A DNA stretch of 64,000 bases from Coriobacteriia bacterium (GTDB taxonomy: Bacteria; Actinomycetota; Coriobacteriia; Anaerosomatales; JAAXUF01). Of this stretch, positions 55,621 to 64,000 are shown piece by piece. The notes beneath the pieces are model-generated. The model was given only the letters and a program-made list of their open reading frames with translations, ran no database searches and was not told the DNA's origin. A program made the translations under genes and the position numbers. Location: NCBI GenBank assembly GCA_013336165.1, contig JAAXUF010000002.1, forward strand, positions 183,879 to 247,878. The letters are read 5' to 3'. The first letter of the stretch is position 1; each line of letters starts with the position of its first letter.

Positions 55621-56548
55621 GATCACCGCATCCGACCGGGTTCGCCGCCTTATCGCGCTACTCGGCAAGCTGCAGCCCGGCGACATCCCGTTGGCCGACC
55701 TCGCTGCGGAAGTGGGAACCACACCGGCAGACCTCTCGGCAGATCTCGAGACGCTTTCGGTCTGCGGAGTCGCGCCGTATTACCCCGACCAGATGGTTGA
55801 TGTCTTCGTCGAAGGCGACACGGTGCGGGTACTGGCCCCGTTGCCGGCCATGAGAGGGCCCGTGCGGTTCTCGCCTGCTGAGGCCACTTCTCTCGCCGCC
55901 GCGCTGTCGGCGGCCGGCTTCCCCTCGGACGACAGTCTGGTCGCACGCCTGATGGCAGCGGCGTCGGCGTCGTTTGACGCGACCGAAACCGAGCGCACGA
56001 TTCGCTCGGCGATCGCCGCGCACGAGCCCGGCGTTTTCGAGGCGCTCGCCTCGGCGATTCGCGATCACGCCGCGGTCACGATCGCCTACCAGAAAGAGGG
56101 TGCCGCCGAGTCTGCGGACCGCGTGGTGGAGCCGCTGCGGCTGTTTGCCGACCGCGGTGCGTGGTACCTCTCGGCATGGTGCCGAGACGCGGAGAGCCAT
56201 AGGACGTTCCGGGTCGAGCGGGTCTTATCGGCCACGCGCACCGGTGATACTGATGCCGCGCATCGCGACGCCGACGGTACCGCGCCCGTCGCTTTCGCGA
56301 CCGAGGGGCTGCCGGTGGCCCGCCTGCGGTTTTCTCCGGGCGAGGAGTTCGTCGAACGCGAATGGCCGGGTGGCCGCCTCGATGCGGCCGGAGAGTCCGG
56401 CGACGTCATCGCCGAGGTGCCCTTCGGCGGCATGGCGTGGATCGCTCGCCGCGTGGTTGCTCGGCTTGGCAGGGTCGAAGTGCTTTCGCCCTCCGAACTG
56501 CGAGGTGCGGTCGCTGACTTAGCACGCGAGGAGCTTGCCAATACCTAG
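55613..56548 (+). CDS. pafC: WYL-domain regulator, PafC-like
   Basis: A 311-residue paralogue of the upstream protein: winged helix (SDRVRRLIALLGKLQPG), WYL domain with VTIAYQKEGAAESADRVVEPLRLFADRGAWYLSAWCRD, and a C-terminal beta-rich part. The start at 55613 lies inside the end of pafB (eight-base overlap), so coupling is expected, as for true PafB/PafC pairs. The ribosome binding site is weak, which suits coupling. It is convergent with the GGDEF-EAL gene. Confidence 0.82.
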   Translation: MAKITASDRVRRLIALLGKLQPGDIPLADLAAEVGTTPADLSADLETLSVCGVAPYYPDQMVDVFVEGDTVRVLAPLPAMRGPVRFSPAEATSLAAALSAAGFPSDDSLVARLMAAASASFDATETERTIRSAIAAHEPGVFEALASAIRDHAAVTIAYQKEGAAESADRVVEPLRLFADRGAWYLSAWCRDAESHRTFRVERVLSATRTGDTDAAHRDADGTAPVAFATEGLPVARLRFSPGEEFVEREWPGGRLDAAGESGDVIAEVPFGGMAWIARRVVARLGRVEVLSPSELRGAVADLAREELANT

Positions 56549-56570
56549 CATGCTTCGCGGATAGGATCCA

Positions 56571-58976
56571 TCAGACGCCCTGACCAGCCGTCGCCACGAA
56601 CCGGTGAACATGCTCTGCCACGTCATCCTCCGCGTGCCTCTTCTCTAGGTACTCCTCGACGGGAGCCGGCCTGCCGAGATGATGCCCTTGGGCGAAATCC
56701 ACACCTTGCTCCTGAACCGCAAGAAGTGCCTCGGCTGACTCGACTGACTCGGCAACCGTACGGATTCCGAGACCCCTGCAAAGGCCGACAATGGCTCTCA
56801 GGAAGTGCATGTCTGTTGAGCGGGGGGCCATATCTCGTACAATGCGGCCATCGATCTTCACGAAATCGATAGGCAGATGCCTCAGATAGTGGAACGAAGA
56901 TGTTCCGGACCCAAAGTCGTCAAGACAGAATCGGCAACCGATCTCCCCGATCTCGCGAACAAAGGCCGCGGCGGAGGCCAAGTTCAGAATCGCGCTGGAT
57001 TCGGAGATCTCAATGATCAGCCGATCGGCTTCGACGCCGCTTTCGGAGATTCCCTGCCGTATGATGTCGAGCAGCATGGGATCGTTGAAAGCGCCCGCGG
57101 AAACGTTCGCCGTGAAGAAGACGTCTCTCCCCTTTGCTCGTTCCTCGGCAAGCAGCCCTATCGCATGCCGCATCACCCAGTGGTCGATATCTCGAATAAG
57201 GCCGAGACGCTCGGCCGCCGGAAGAAATCGTCGAGGGAGGATGATCTCCCCGTCCTTTCCCGGCATTCTGAGCAACAACTCGTAGGCCTCCGTGCTGGGG
57301 TTCACCAAGGAGAAGATCGGCTGCGCGTACAAGACGAACCCGTTTTCGCGGATTGCCGAGACGATTTGCCCACTGTCTTCAATCTGCTGCGTCATCTCAC
57401 TGCGCCAGGAATCGTCGGCGGTGTAGAAGACGACTTCGTTTCCTCCCCTCGATTTCGCGTCGTACATTGCGAGGTCCGCTCGGGAGAGGAGATCGTCCGT
57501 AGTGCTTCCGTGCTCGGGGTAGAGGACCGCGCCGACACTCACGCTGACGCGAACCTCGTGACCCCCCGCCGGAAACATGCGGTTGGCAAGCTCCGTGGAC
57601 AGTCTCGAGCCGGCCGCACTGGCTTCTTCTCGGCTTGCGTGAGGGATCAAGATGCCGAACTCATCGCCGCCCAGCCGCGCGACGACAGAGTACTCGCGCA
57701 TCTGCTCGCGCAGGTACGCCGAGAATGCGATGAGCAACTCGTCTCCTGCGGCATGCCCGAGGCCGTCGTTGATATCTTTGAAATTGTCTAGGTCGAACCA
57801 GAACACGGCGCCTTCCGTATTCAGACGCCGGCGCTCGCCCAACTCCCGTTCGAGCGCCTCTTCGAAGAAACGTCTGTTGTGCAGACCGGTGAGCGGATCG
57901 TGCGTCGCCAAGTATCCAAGCTCGTTATGGGAGCGGCCGATCTCGTCCAGCATCTCGTTGATGTCCCCGGCAAGACGTGCAATCTCGTCCTTCCCAGTGA
58001 CGGCAAGCCGAGTGTCGGCAACCCCCGAGGACGCCAGTCTACGGACACCGGAACTCAGATTGGTCAGCCGTTTCAGCACGGTCTTGTCCAGAATGAGCGT
58101 GAGCAGACCGAGGAGAGCCAGCACGATCACTGCCAAAGCCAACTCCGCCCTTATGATCGCCGAGCGCGATACGATCAGGGCAATTCGTGGTTGAGACACT
58201 CGCATCAGAGCACCCGTCGAGCCGTCGATGCCCGGAAGAATCGCATACCCAACGACGGCCTCGTCGTCGATAGTCACAACCGAGCCTGACGTCTCCTCAC
58301 TTGTTGAAGACAACGCCGCCGTGACGTCAGCAGGATTTGCAGAGGCCTTCGCCGAGAACAACTCGACCGGCAACGCGGTCAGTTGACGGAGCGGCGCAGT
58401 CTCTTCTTCTCCGACGCGATATCCCACGATGAGCGTGCCGTCAGGTGAACTCAGCTTGTCGCTCGTCATAATCGACTGTGCCACGACCATGTAGAGGCCG
58501 TCCGTCATGGAGAGCAAGCCGGAGACCGCTTCCCCTGAATCGGGCGATTGCAGAATATCGGGCTGTGTTTGCAGGTAGTCTCTAATGCTTGGGGGTAACG
58601 TGGAGCCCGCGCTTGTGTCGGGATCGATCGCTTTCGAATACACGATCTGGCCGCTGCGGTCGGTGAAGACCATGAAGTCGACACCCAGTATCTGAAGCGC
58701 TCCATCCGAGAGATTCGCCTTGATGTACGCGACATTCTGGTCTTTAACAAAGCGGTAGGTGTCGTCCCATATCGCCCAGTCTCCCGAGATGGTCTCGAGT
58801 TCGTTGGCTTGGTAGTCAACCGCAACGGCCGCCCTGTGAAGCGCCTTGGTTACCTCGAGCCTGTCGACTTGAGCAGCACTGTTCTCGGTGTAGAGAATCG
58901 TCACAAAGGAGAGTCCGCCCCAGACCACAAGGGTGGCAAGCGCCAACAACGCGACCGTTCTGAGTCGGATTCCCAT
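56571..58976 (-). CDS. CHASE4-HAMP-GGDEF-EAL c-di-GMP protein
   Basis: An 801-residue membrane protein. N-terminal segment, extracytoplasmic CHASE4 domain (ISGDWAIWDDTYRF), second segment, HAMP (residues 315-370), GGDEF with an intact RLGGDEF, and an EAL domain. In the EAL the motif reads ELLLRM rather than EALLR, with EISES, DDFGSG and VKIDGR kept, so phosphodiesterase activity may be weak but not excluded. GAGGTG precedes the ATG at 58976; the longer frame upstream is unlikely. Confidence 0.9.
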   Translation of the reverse strand: MGIRLRTVALLALATLVVWGGLSFVTILYTENSAAQVDRLEVTKALHRAAVAVDYQANELETISGDWAIWDDTYRFVKDQNVAYIKANLSDGALQILGVDFMVFTDRSGQIVYSKAIDPDTSAGSTLPPSIRDYLQTQPDILQSPDSGEAVSGLLSMTDGLYMVVAQSIMTSDKLSSPDGTLIVGYRVGEEETAPLRQLTALPVELFSAKASANPADVTAALSSTSEETSGSVVTIDDEAVVGYAILPGIDGSTGALMRVSQPRIALIVSRSAIIRAELALAVIVLALLGLLTLILDKTVLKRLTNLSSGVRRLASSGVADTRLAVTGKDEIARLAGDINEMLDEIGRSHNELGYLATHDPLTGLHNRRFFEEALERELGERRRLNTEGAVFWFDLDNFKDINDGLGHAAGDELLIAFSAYLREQMREYSVVARLGGDEFGILIPHASREEASAAGSRLSTELANRMFPAGGHEVRVSVSVGAVLYPEHGSTTDDLLSRADLAMYDAKSRGGNEVVFYTADDSWRSEMTQQIEDSGQIVSAIRENGFVLYAQPIFSLVNPSTEAYELLLRMPGKDGEIILPRRFLPAAERLGLIRDIDHWVMRHAIGLLAEERAKGRDVFFTANVSAGAFNDPMLLDIIRQGISESGVEADRLIIEISESSAILNLASAAAFVREIGEIGCRFCLDDFGSGTSSFHYLRHLPIDFVKIDGRIVRDMAPRSTDMHFLRAIVGLCRGLGIRTVAESVESAEALLAVQEQGVDFAQGHHLGRPAPVEEYLEKRHAEDDVAEHVHRFVATAGQGV

Positions 58977-59238
58977 GAAGATCACACCTCGTCCGTGGCT
59001 CGTGGGTCTCTCTTCTGTGCTCGGCGCCGAGACTATGAAGGCTGCGGGATTTGATCGTCGGAGAATCGAGCGCGCTGGCAGACAATAGTGTCTGGAAGCA
59101 AGATGACACAACTTGGATTCAAGGCACAGTCCCATTTCCCCGCCTCTTTGCGATCTGTTGAGGAATTGCCTTGTGGCGTGAGCCCAACCACTGGGGAACC
59201 CGTCCTATTGAGGTATAAGATTGCCAAGGAGGCTGGCT

Positions 59239-59667
59239 ATGCGACTGATATGGGCACTCAGACTCATCGTCGTTGTGGCGGCGGCCGCGCTGCTGGCTGG
59301 GTGCACGATTCTTGGCGGGAGCGCTTCGCGCCTTGAGGGCACATCGTGGCGGCTGGTCGCGTGGTCGGACAGCGCCATCGACCCGGGCGGCTTCACCATC
59401 ACCGCGCAGTTCGCCGACGGCAAGATCACAGGCAGGTCGGCGGTCAACAGCTACGGCGGCTCATACAAGGCCGGAGCGGATGGCTCGTTCTCCAGCGGCA
59501 CCATCGCAAGCACGCTGATGGCGGGACCGGAACCGGCCATGCGCGCCGAGAGCACCTACCTCGGACTGCTTGGCGGGGCCTCGTCATACAAGCTGGACGG
59601 CAACCGGTTAAGGCTGTTCGACAAGAACAGCACCGAGTCGCTGGTCTTCGAGAAAGCCGCACAGTAG
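59239..59667 (+). CDS. META-domain lipoprotein
   Basis: A 142-residue exported lipoprotein. The signal ends in ALLAGC, followed by a META/HslJ-like domain (GTSWRLVAWSD, FADGKITGRSAVNSYGGSY). The ATG at 59239 has AAGGAGG six bases before it, so the TTG at 59221 is rejected. The domain is of unknown function in the cell envelope; HslJ is linked to novobiocin tolerance. It is convergent with the dinG-like gene, eight bases apart. Confidence 0.85.
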   Translation: MRLIWALRLIVVVAAAALLAGCTILGGSASRLEGTSWRLVAWSDSAIDPGGFTITAQFADGKITGRSAVNSYGGSYKAGADGSFSSGTIASTLMAGPEPAMRAESTYLGLLGGASSYKLDGNRLRLFDKNSTESLVFEKAAQ

Positions 59668-59675
59668 ACGCAGCA

Positions 59676-62564
59676 CTACCGCCCGAAGCGGCGCTCGATC
59701 TCGCTCGCGACCTGCTCGGCGCAGAGGCGCTCGATGTCTGCGACCGGAAGTGCGGCGACGAACTCGCGGCCGTAGGCCTTACTGATGACGCGCGCGTCGG
59801 CGATCACTAGGCAGCCGGTGTCGGTCTTGCTGCGAATGAGCCTGCCTGCCGCCTGCTTGAGCTCGATCACGGCCTCGGGCAGCGTGTGACGGCGCCAGGC
59901 AACGCGCCCTTCTCGGCGTTCACGCTCCTGGGCGAGCGGGTCGGTGGGCCGGCCGAAGGGAAGCTTGGGCACCACCACACAGCGCAGCGTGTCACCCTTA
60001 GCGTCGAAGCCCTCCCAGAAGGACTTGAGCGCGAAGAGCGACAGGCGTTCGTCGGCGAGGAACTCGTCGCGCAGACGCTTGGCGCTGGTGCCGCGGCTCT
60101 GGCACAGCAGCGCGAGCCCCCGGCGCTCAAGGCGCGGCGCGAGGATGGAGTACAGATGGTCCATGTCGCGGCGGTTTGTGAAGAGCGTGAGCACGCTGCC
60201 GCCCATCGCGACGTGCACGTTCTCCAGCAGCGATTCGAGGTCCGCGAGGTAGCCGTGCTCGGCAGGCATGCGCATGTCGGTCGGAACGAAGACGGCCATC
60301 TGCCGCTCGAAGTCGTAGCTCGAGGTCAGGCGTAGGGAGCGCCACGACTCCTCCGGCAGACGGTCGAGCCCGACGCCACGCGCGAAGTGCTTGAAGGAGT
60401 CGCCCGTGGCGATGGTCGCCGAGGTGAACACGACGCTGTGCATACGCGGGTAGAGGTCGTCGAGCAGCACCTCGCCCACATCGAGTCGCTCGGCGACCAG
60501 ACGCTCGACATCGACGTTGGGGCGGCGGTCGAGCGCCACCGAGTACACCAGCGCATCGTCCTCGCCGTCGAGTACGGCGTTCAGGCCCGCAAGCTGCTCG
60601 GCCAGGCGGGACAACAGGCCGGCGAGGTCTGCTCGGCTGTCCGTGAGTTCGGAGCCGAGTTCCTCGAGCTGCGTCATCAGCTCGCGCCCATCGGCCACCA
60701 GCGCCTCGAGGCGCTTGGCCAGGCTCGCGCCGGTGGACGCCACCACGCCCCAGGCCCCGCTCTCGCGCGTCTCGGCGGTCACCCACAGCTCGGCCGAGTC
60801 GTAGTCGCCGTTTCCGGCGAGCGGCGCCAGGTCCTTCACGAAGTCGAACAGCGAGTCGGCCAGCGTCGCACAGCGCCCGACAGCCTCCTCCATGCGCGCG
60901 ATCACGCCGAGAACCCCGGGGATGCCTGTCTGCCGGGAGAGCGTTCTGCGCAGGTTCTCCAGCAGGTTGCCTCGCTTCGCACCCAGCGCGCCGAGCACCA
61001 CCGCAAGCTCCACGTGGCTTGCGCCCATCGTGAGTTGCTTGCGCGCCTCGCTCTCGGCGGCATGCGCCTCGTCGACGATCCAGTGGCGCACGGGAGGCAG
61101 AATCCCACCCTGCGCGACCACGTCGCGGAAGAGCAGCGCGTGGTTGGTGACGACGATGTGTGCGCTCTCCGCCCGCCGTCGCACGCCGTGCAGGTAGCAC
61201 AGCTGCGGGTAGAAGCGGCACCGGCGGCGCGTGCAGTCTGCCTGCGAAGCGGAGATCGCCGTGCGCAGATCGCGACGGCCCCAGTGCAGGTTGATCGCAT
61301 CCAGATCGCCCCACGCCGATTGCGCCGTCCACGCGTACAGTGCAGCGACAGTGGCGAGCTTCCCGGCGTCGTTCTCGGCGAATTCGTCGGCGTAGCGTTC
61401 GAGCTTGCGCAGGCACGGGTAGTGGTCATAGCCTTTCAGCGCCACGTGGCGAAGCCCGCCGCCGAGCGCAGCGTTCAGGCGCGGCAACTCGTGATAGACA
61501 AGCTGGTCCATGAGCGCGTTGGTTTTGGTCGCGACACCCACGCCCACGTTGTTCTCCAGTGCGTACAGCGCAGCCGGCACGAGGTAGGCGACCGACTTTC
61601 CCACGCCGGTTCCCGCCTCGATCGCCACGTGAGTGCGCGTCGCGAATGCCTCGAGCACCGCCTCGGCCATCAGCAGCTGCTCGGCACGCGACTCGTATCC
61701 CGGGTACATGCGCCCCGCGATCCCGCCTTCTGCGAACTCGCCGAGAACCACGTCGGCGGGCGGGCACACGCAGGCGACGTCGTCCGCGTCGTCGAGCGCC
61801 TCGGCCTTGTCGGCGGCCACGCGCTTACGGCGAACCTCCCGCAGGTCGAATGAGGCGCCCGGCGCGGCGGCGGCGACGTGTGCGAGCGTGGCGCGAAGCG
61901 GCCAGTCGACGTCCGGACCCATGTCGGCGATGTGTCGAAGCAGCCCCGGCGGCAGGTCCGAGATGCCCACAAGCGCGATGCGCCACACGGCGGCAAGCGC
62001 CTCGACGTCCGGAAGCGCGCGGTGCGCCGAGCCGCTCGCGGTGACGCCGAACGCTGCTGCGATGTCGGCAAGCCGGTGCGAACGCAGGCGCGGCAGGCCG
62101 AGACGAACGAGCTCGAGCGAGTCGAGCCACCGCCCGCGAAGGGCATGCGTCCCGGCGACGCGCTCGACGAAGGAGCGGTCGAAGGCGCAACTGTGCGCGA
62201 TCATGTCGCGCCCGCCGACGAACGCGACCAGCTGCGCGACCACCGCCTCGGCGCTCGGTGCACCTGCCACCATCGCATCAGTGATGCCGGTGAGCTTGGT
62301 GATCTCCGTCGGCACCGGGATACCCGGATCGACCAGCGCCGAGAACCGTTCGATCACCTCCGGGCCGCGCATCACGCACGCCGCGATCTCGATCAGGCGG
62401 TCGCGGTCACAGTCATAGCCGGTGGTCTCGACATCGACCACCGCAATCTCATCCTCAAAGCCGAACACGGTATTCTCGGCACGCTCGGCAAGCGTCGAGT
62501 AGCGCGCGACAACATCCGGGTCGGTGCCCGGAACGAGCCAGCTCATGAGGGTCTCGGCAGTCAT
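59676..62564 (-). CDS. dinG: DEDDh exonuclease fused to DinG/XPD-type helicase
   Basis: A 962-residue protein. Residues 40-200 form a DnaQ-type exonuclease (VVDVETTG, then MIAHSCAFDRSF and HRALPDVEALA). The helicase part has Walker A EAGTGVGKS, cysteines in PCL, CTRRRCRFYPQLC for a 4Fe-4S cluster, the DEAH box WIVDEAHAAE and QAAGRLIRS. This is the known Gram-positive DinG architecture. It probably acts in repair of replication conflicts. It is 46 bases downstream of the DUF4878-like gene. The start is the ATG at 62564; the ribosome binding site is weak. Confidence 0.9.
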   Translation of the reverse strand: MTAETLMSWLVPGTDPDVVARYSTLAERAENTVFGFEDEIAVVDVETTGYDCDRDRLIEIAACVMRGPEVIERFSALVDPGIPVPTEITKLTGITDAMVAGAPSAEAVVAQLVAFVGGRDMIAHSCAFDRSFVERVAGTHALRGRWLDSLELVRLGLPRLRSHRLADIAAAFGVTASGSAHRALPDVEALAAVWRIALVGISDLPPGLLRHIADMGPDVDWPLRATLAHVAAAAPGASFDLREVRRKRVAADKAEALDDADDVACVCPPADVVLGEFAEGGIAGRMYPGYESRAEQLLMAEAVLEAFATRTHVAIEAGTGVGKSVAYLVPAALYALENNVGVGVATKTNALMDQLVYHELPRLNAALGGGLRHVALKGYDHYPCLRKLERYADEFAENDAGKLATVAALYAWTAQSAWGDLDAINLHWGRRDLRTAISASQADCTRRRCRFYPQLCYLHGVRRRAESAHIVVTNHALLFRDVVAQGGILPPVRHWIVDEAHAAESEARKQLTMGASHVELAVVLGALGAKRGNLLENLRRTLSRQTGIPGVLGVIARMEEAVGRCATLADSLFDFVKDLAPLAGNGDYDSAELWVTAETRESGAWGVVASTGASLAKRLEALVADGRELMTQLEELGSELTDSRADLAGLLSRLAEQLAGLNAVLDGEDDALVYSVALDRRPNVDVERLVAERLDVGEVLLDDLYPRMHSVVFTSATIATGDSFKHFARGVGLDRLPEESWRSLRLTSSYDFERQMAVFVPTDMRMPAEHGYLADLESLLENVHVAMGGSVLTLFTNRRDMDHLYSILAPRLERRGLALLCQSRGTSAKRLRDEFLADERLSLFALKSFWEGFDAKGDTLRCVVVPKLPFGRPTDPLAQERERREGRVAWRRHTLPEAVIELKQAAGRLIRSKTDTGCLVIADARVISKAYGREFVAALPVADIERLCAEQVASEIERRFGR

Positions 62565-62610
62565 GAATTCAGCCTAGCATGCGGCCATGACGCCGAGGCG
62601 GAAAAGACGG

Positions 62611-63168
62611 CTACTTCGCGGTGGAAGTCGCAGCGGTGGACGAGTCGGTTCCCGACATCATTGCTCGCGACTCCGCATACCACTGGTCGCCGACCTTCTT
62701 GAAGTACCACGTGTAGGCAATTGTCAGGCTGTCCGGCATAACCTGAGCTGCGGCGATGGCGTAGGTATCGGCGGTTTCCTCGAAACCACCCAGTTTGAAG
62801 CTCGAAGTCGTGACGCCGTAGTCCTTCATCTGCGCCGCAAACGCCGAGGCGGAGCCGTACCCCAGCTGCGAGCCGAGTGGCAGCAGTTTGTAGGCATCCT
62901 CGTACTTGCCGTTGATCACGGCGTTGTAGTAGGCCTCGACCAGCTGTTTGGGTGCCATGCCTGCAGGTACCTTTGTCGCGGTGGCGGGATCGAAAGCCAC
63001 TGTCTGAGCGCTTGAAGTTGTGCCGGTCGACGTCGTGCTCCCTGAGCTTCCGAGTGTGCCGGAAAACATCACGATCATGGCTATGACAAGCGCCGCGAGG
63101 AGCACGGCGATTACGGATAGCAGAACGATGATCCCCCGCTGGGAGCCGGACTTGGTCTTCTCGGACAT
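62611..63168 (-). CDS. Exported DUF4878-like protein
   Basis: A 185-residue protein with one N-terminal membrane segment (about residues 13-36), a Ser/Thr-rich linker (to about 60) and a cystatin/NTF2-like domain beginning LVEAYYNAVINGKYEDAYKLL and ending with WYFKKVGDQWYAES, the layout of DUF4878 proteins. It is anchored outside the membrane. No enzymatic motif. It is upstream of the dinG-like gene on the same strand and divergent from the serine dehydratase gene. Confidence 0.7.
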   Translation of the reverse strand: MSEKTKSGSQRGIIVLLSVIAVLLAALVIAMIVMFSGTLGSSGSTTSTGTTSSAQTVAFDPATATKVPAGMAPKQLVEAYYNAVINGKYEDAYKLLPLGSQLGYGSASAFAAQMKDYGVTTSSFKLGGFEETADTYAIAAAQVMPDSLTIAYTWYFKKVGDQWYAESRAMMSGTDSSTAATSTAK

Positions 63169-63314
63169 GGTCTTCCCTTTCGTGAAACAACGTCAGCGCC
63201 GTGCGTGCTCGCCCGGCGCATACAGACATAGAAAGCGGTACGGGACGCGATTGCGTATTGGGACACAATACCGCAAACCGCGCAATCGCCTATCGGCGGT
63301 GATACGATGAGCGA

Positions 63315-63986
63315 ATGGCACGCCAGCGTAGCGTTTTCGACATCGTCGGTCCGGTGATGATCGGGCCTTCCTCGAGCCACACGGCAGGGGCCTGCCGCCT
63401 CGGCGAGCTGGCGCGCGCCATCTTCGGCCCCACGCCTACTCGCGCGCGCATTCTGCTGCACGGCTCCTTCGCATCCACCGGTCCGGGCCATGGCACCGAT
63501 CTCGCGCTCGTCGCAGGTTTGCTCGGCATGCGTCCCGACGACCCGCGCATACCGTGCTCTTTCGACGTCGCGCACGAAGCCGGGATGGTGTTTGAATTCG
63601 TCACCGTCGATCTGGGTGACGCGCATCCCAACACCGCGGTCTTCGAACTCGAGGATGCCAATGGACGCCGGATGACCGTGCGCGGCTCGTCCCTCGGCGG
63701 CGGGGATGTGGTCGTAACCGAGATCGACAGCTTCGAGGTGGAGGCGACGGGAGAGATGCCGCTGCTGGTGGTTGGACACGTCGACCGCCCGGGTGAGATC
63801 GCCGCCGTCAGCCGGATCCTCGCGGACAGCGGCGTTAACGTCGCTTCAATGCAGGTCTCGCGCGAGCGGCGCGGCGCAGGGGCACTCATGCTGATCGAGA
63901 CCGACGTCATCGTCGACGACGCCTCGGCAGCCCGAATCGCCGAGCAACCCGGGATCACAAGCGTGAGGCGCGTCTCGGCGGTATAG
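63315..63986 (+). CDS. sdaAB: L-serine dehydratase, iron-sulfur-dependent, beta subunit
   Basis: A 223-residue beta subunit: VFDIVGPVMIGPSSSHTAGACRLG, HGSFASTGPGHGTD, and a C-terminal ACT domain (LLVVGHVDRPGEIAAVSRIL). With the alpha subunit, which should follow just past the window, it deaminates L-serine to pyruvate and ammonia. Complete within the window, ending 14 bases before the edge. The ribosome binding site is weak (GATGAGCGA). The ACT domain suggests serine control of activity. Confidence 0.95.
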   Translation: MARQRSVFDIVGPVMIGPSSSHTAGACRLGELARAIFGPTPTRARILLHGSFASTGPGHGTDLALVAGLLGMRPDDPRIPCSFDVAHEAGMVFEFVTVDLGDAHPNTAVFELEDANGRRMTVRGSSLGGGDVVVTEIDSFEVEATGEMPLLVVGHVDRPGEIAAVSRILADSGVNVASMQVSRERRGAGALMLIETDVIVDDASAARIAEQPGITSVRRVSAV

Positions 63987-64000
63987 CGTCGCGGCCCGGG

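Noticed and set aside
60387..61853. 488-residue plus-strand open frame
   Set aside because: Antisense to the exonuclease-helicase gene; no start signal and a shadow-type composition.

Overview
The window is a high-GC chromosome segment from an actinobacterium, most likely an anaerobic or microaerophilic Coriobacteriia-type organism. The reasons are the GC-rich codon use, frequent GTG and TTG starts behind good ribosome binding sites, Tat-exported flavoprotein lipoproteins beside multiheme cytochromes, a 12-segment membrane LuxR regulator beside such a reductase, a paired WYL-regulator locus of the PafB/PafC type, and a C-rich multi-hairpin RNA resembling the actinobacterial 6C RNA. Species cannot be fixed from the sequence alone.

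Layout. 1-9.4 kb: metal and oxidative stress block. It holds a LysR fragment, a NAD(P)-binding protein translationally coupled to a CopA copper ATPase, a CopZ-like HMA protein, a TauE/DsbD-like membrane protein with a cupredoxin tail, MsrB, a CopB-type (CPH) ATPase, a membrane-anchored cytochrome c, a SHOCT protein and MsrA. 9.5-12 kb: a TIGR00300 (ornithine cyclodeaminase-like) protein, PurE, a VapBC-like pair and a relic of a radical-SAM gene. 12-21 kb: accessory respiratory region with a frameshifted Tat flavoprotein, a Fic-fold protein that has lost its catalytic motif, LysR and MFS genes, an IS3-family transposase remnant, and a multiheme cytochrome plus intact Tat flavoprotein pair. 21-30 kb: HemN/HemW-like radical SAM protein, PurD, DUF1269 protein, NrfH-like pentaheme cytochrome, HsmA-like protein, two glycosyltransferases, PurA. 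30-34 kb: LuxR regulator and a Tat-exported old-yellow-enzyme reductase. 34-41.6 kb: two HlyD-type adaptors, two ABC ATPases and two ABC-2 permeases forming a YbhFSR-like exporter with the ATPase split in two, then a convergent MFS gene. 41.6-49 kb: core replication and ribosome block (rpsF-ssb-rpsR-DUF2232-rplI-dnaB order), an FAD oxidoreductase, an M23-like protein, tRNA-Gly(CCC) and a DUF5679 protein. 49-53.4 kb: Lit-like DUF1461 protein, GGDEF protein, membrane M28 peptidase, ferredoxin. 53.5-56.5 kb: Crp/Fnr regulator, C-rich hairpin RNA, PafB/PafC-like pair. 56.6-64 kb: CHASE4-GGDEF-EAL protein, META lipoprotein, exonuclease-DinG helicase, a DUF4878-like secreted protein, and the L-serine dehydratase beta subunit.

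How the genes may work together. The NrfH-like cytochrome, the multiheme lipoprotein and the Tat flavoproteins fit a respiratory chain that passes menaquinol electrons to exported flavin reductases, each near its own regulator (Fic-like, LysR or LuxR). The substrates cannot be read from sequence. The copper ATPases, cupredoxin and both methionine sulfoxide reductases look like protection of exposed proteins and cofactors against copper and oxidation. The most unusual feature is the C-rich hairpin array at 54367-54550. It lies between a Crp-type regulator and a PafBC-like DNA-damage regulator whose ribosome binding site is G-rich and complementary to the C-rich loops.
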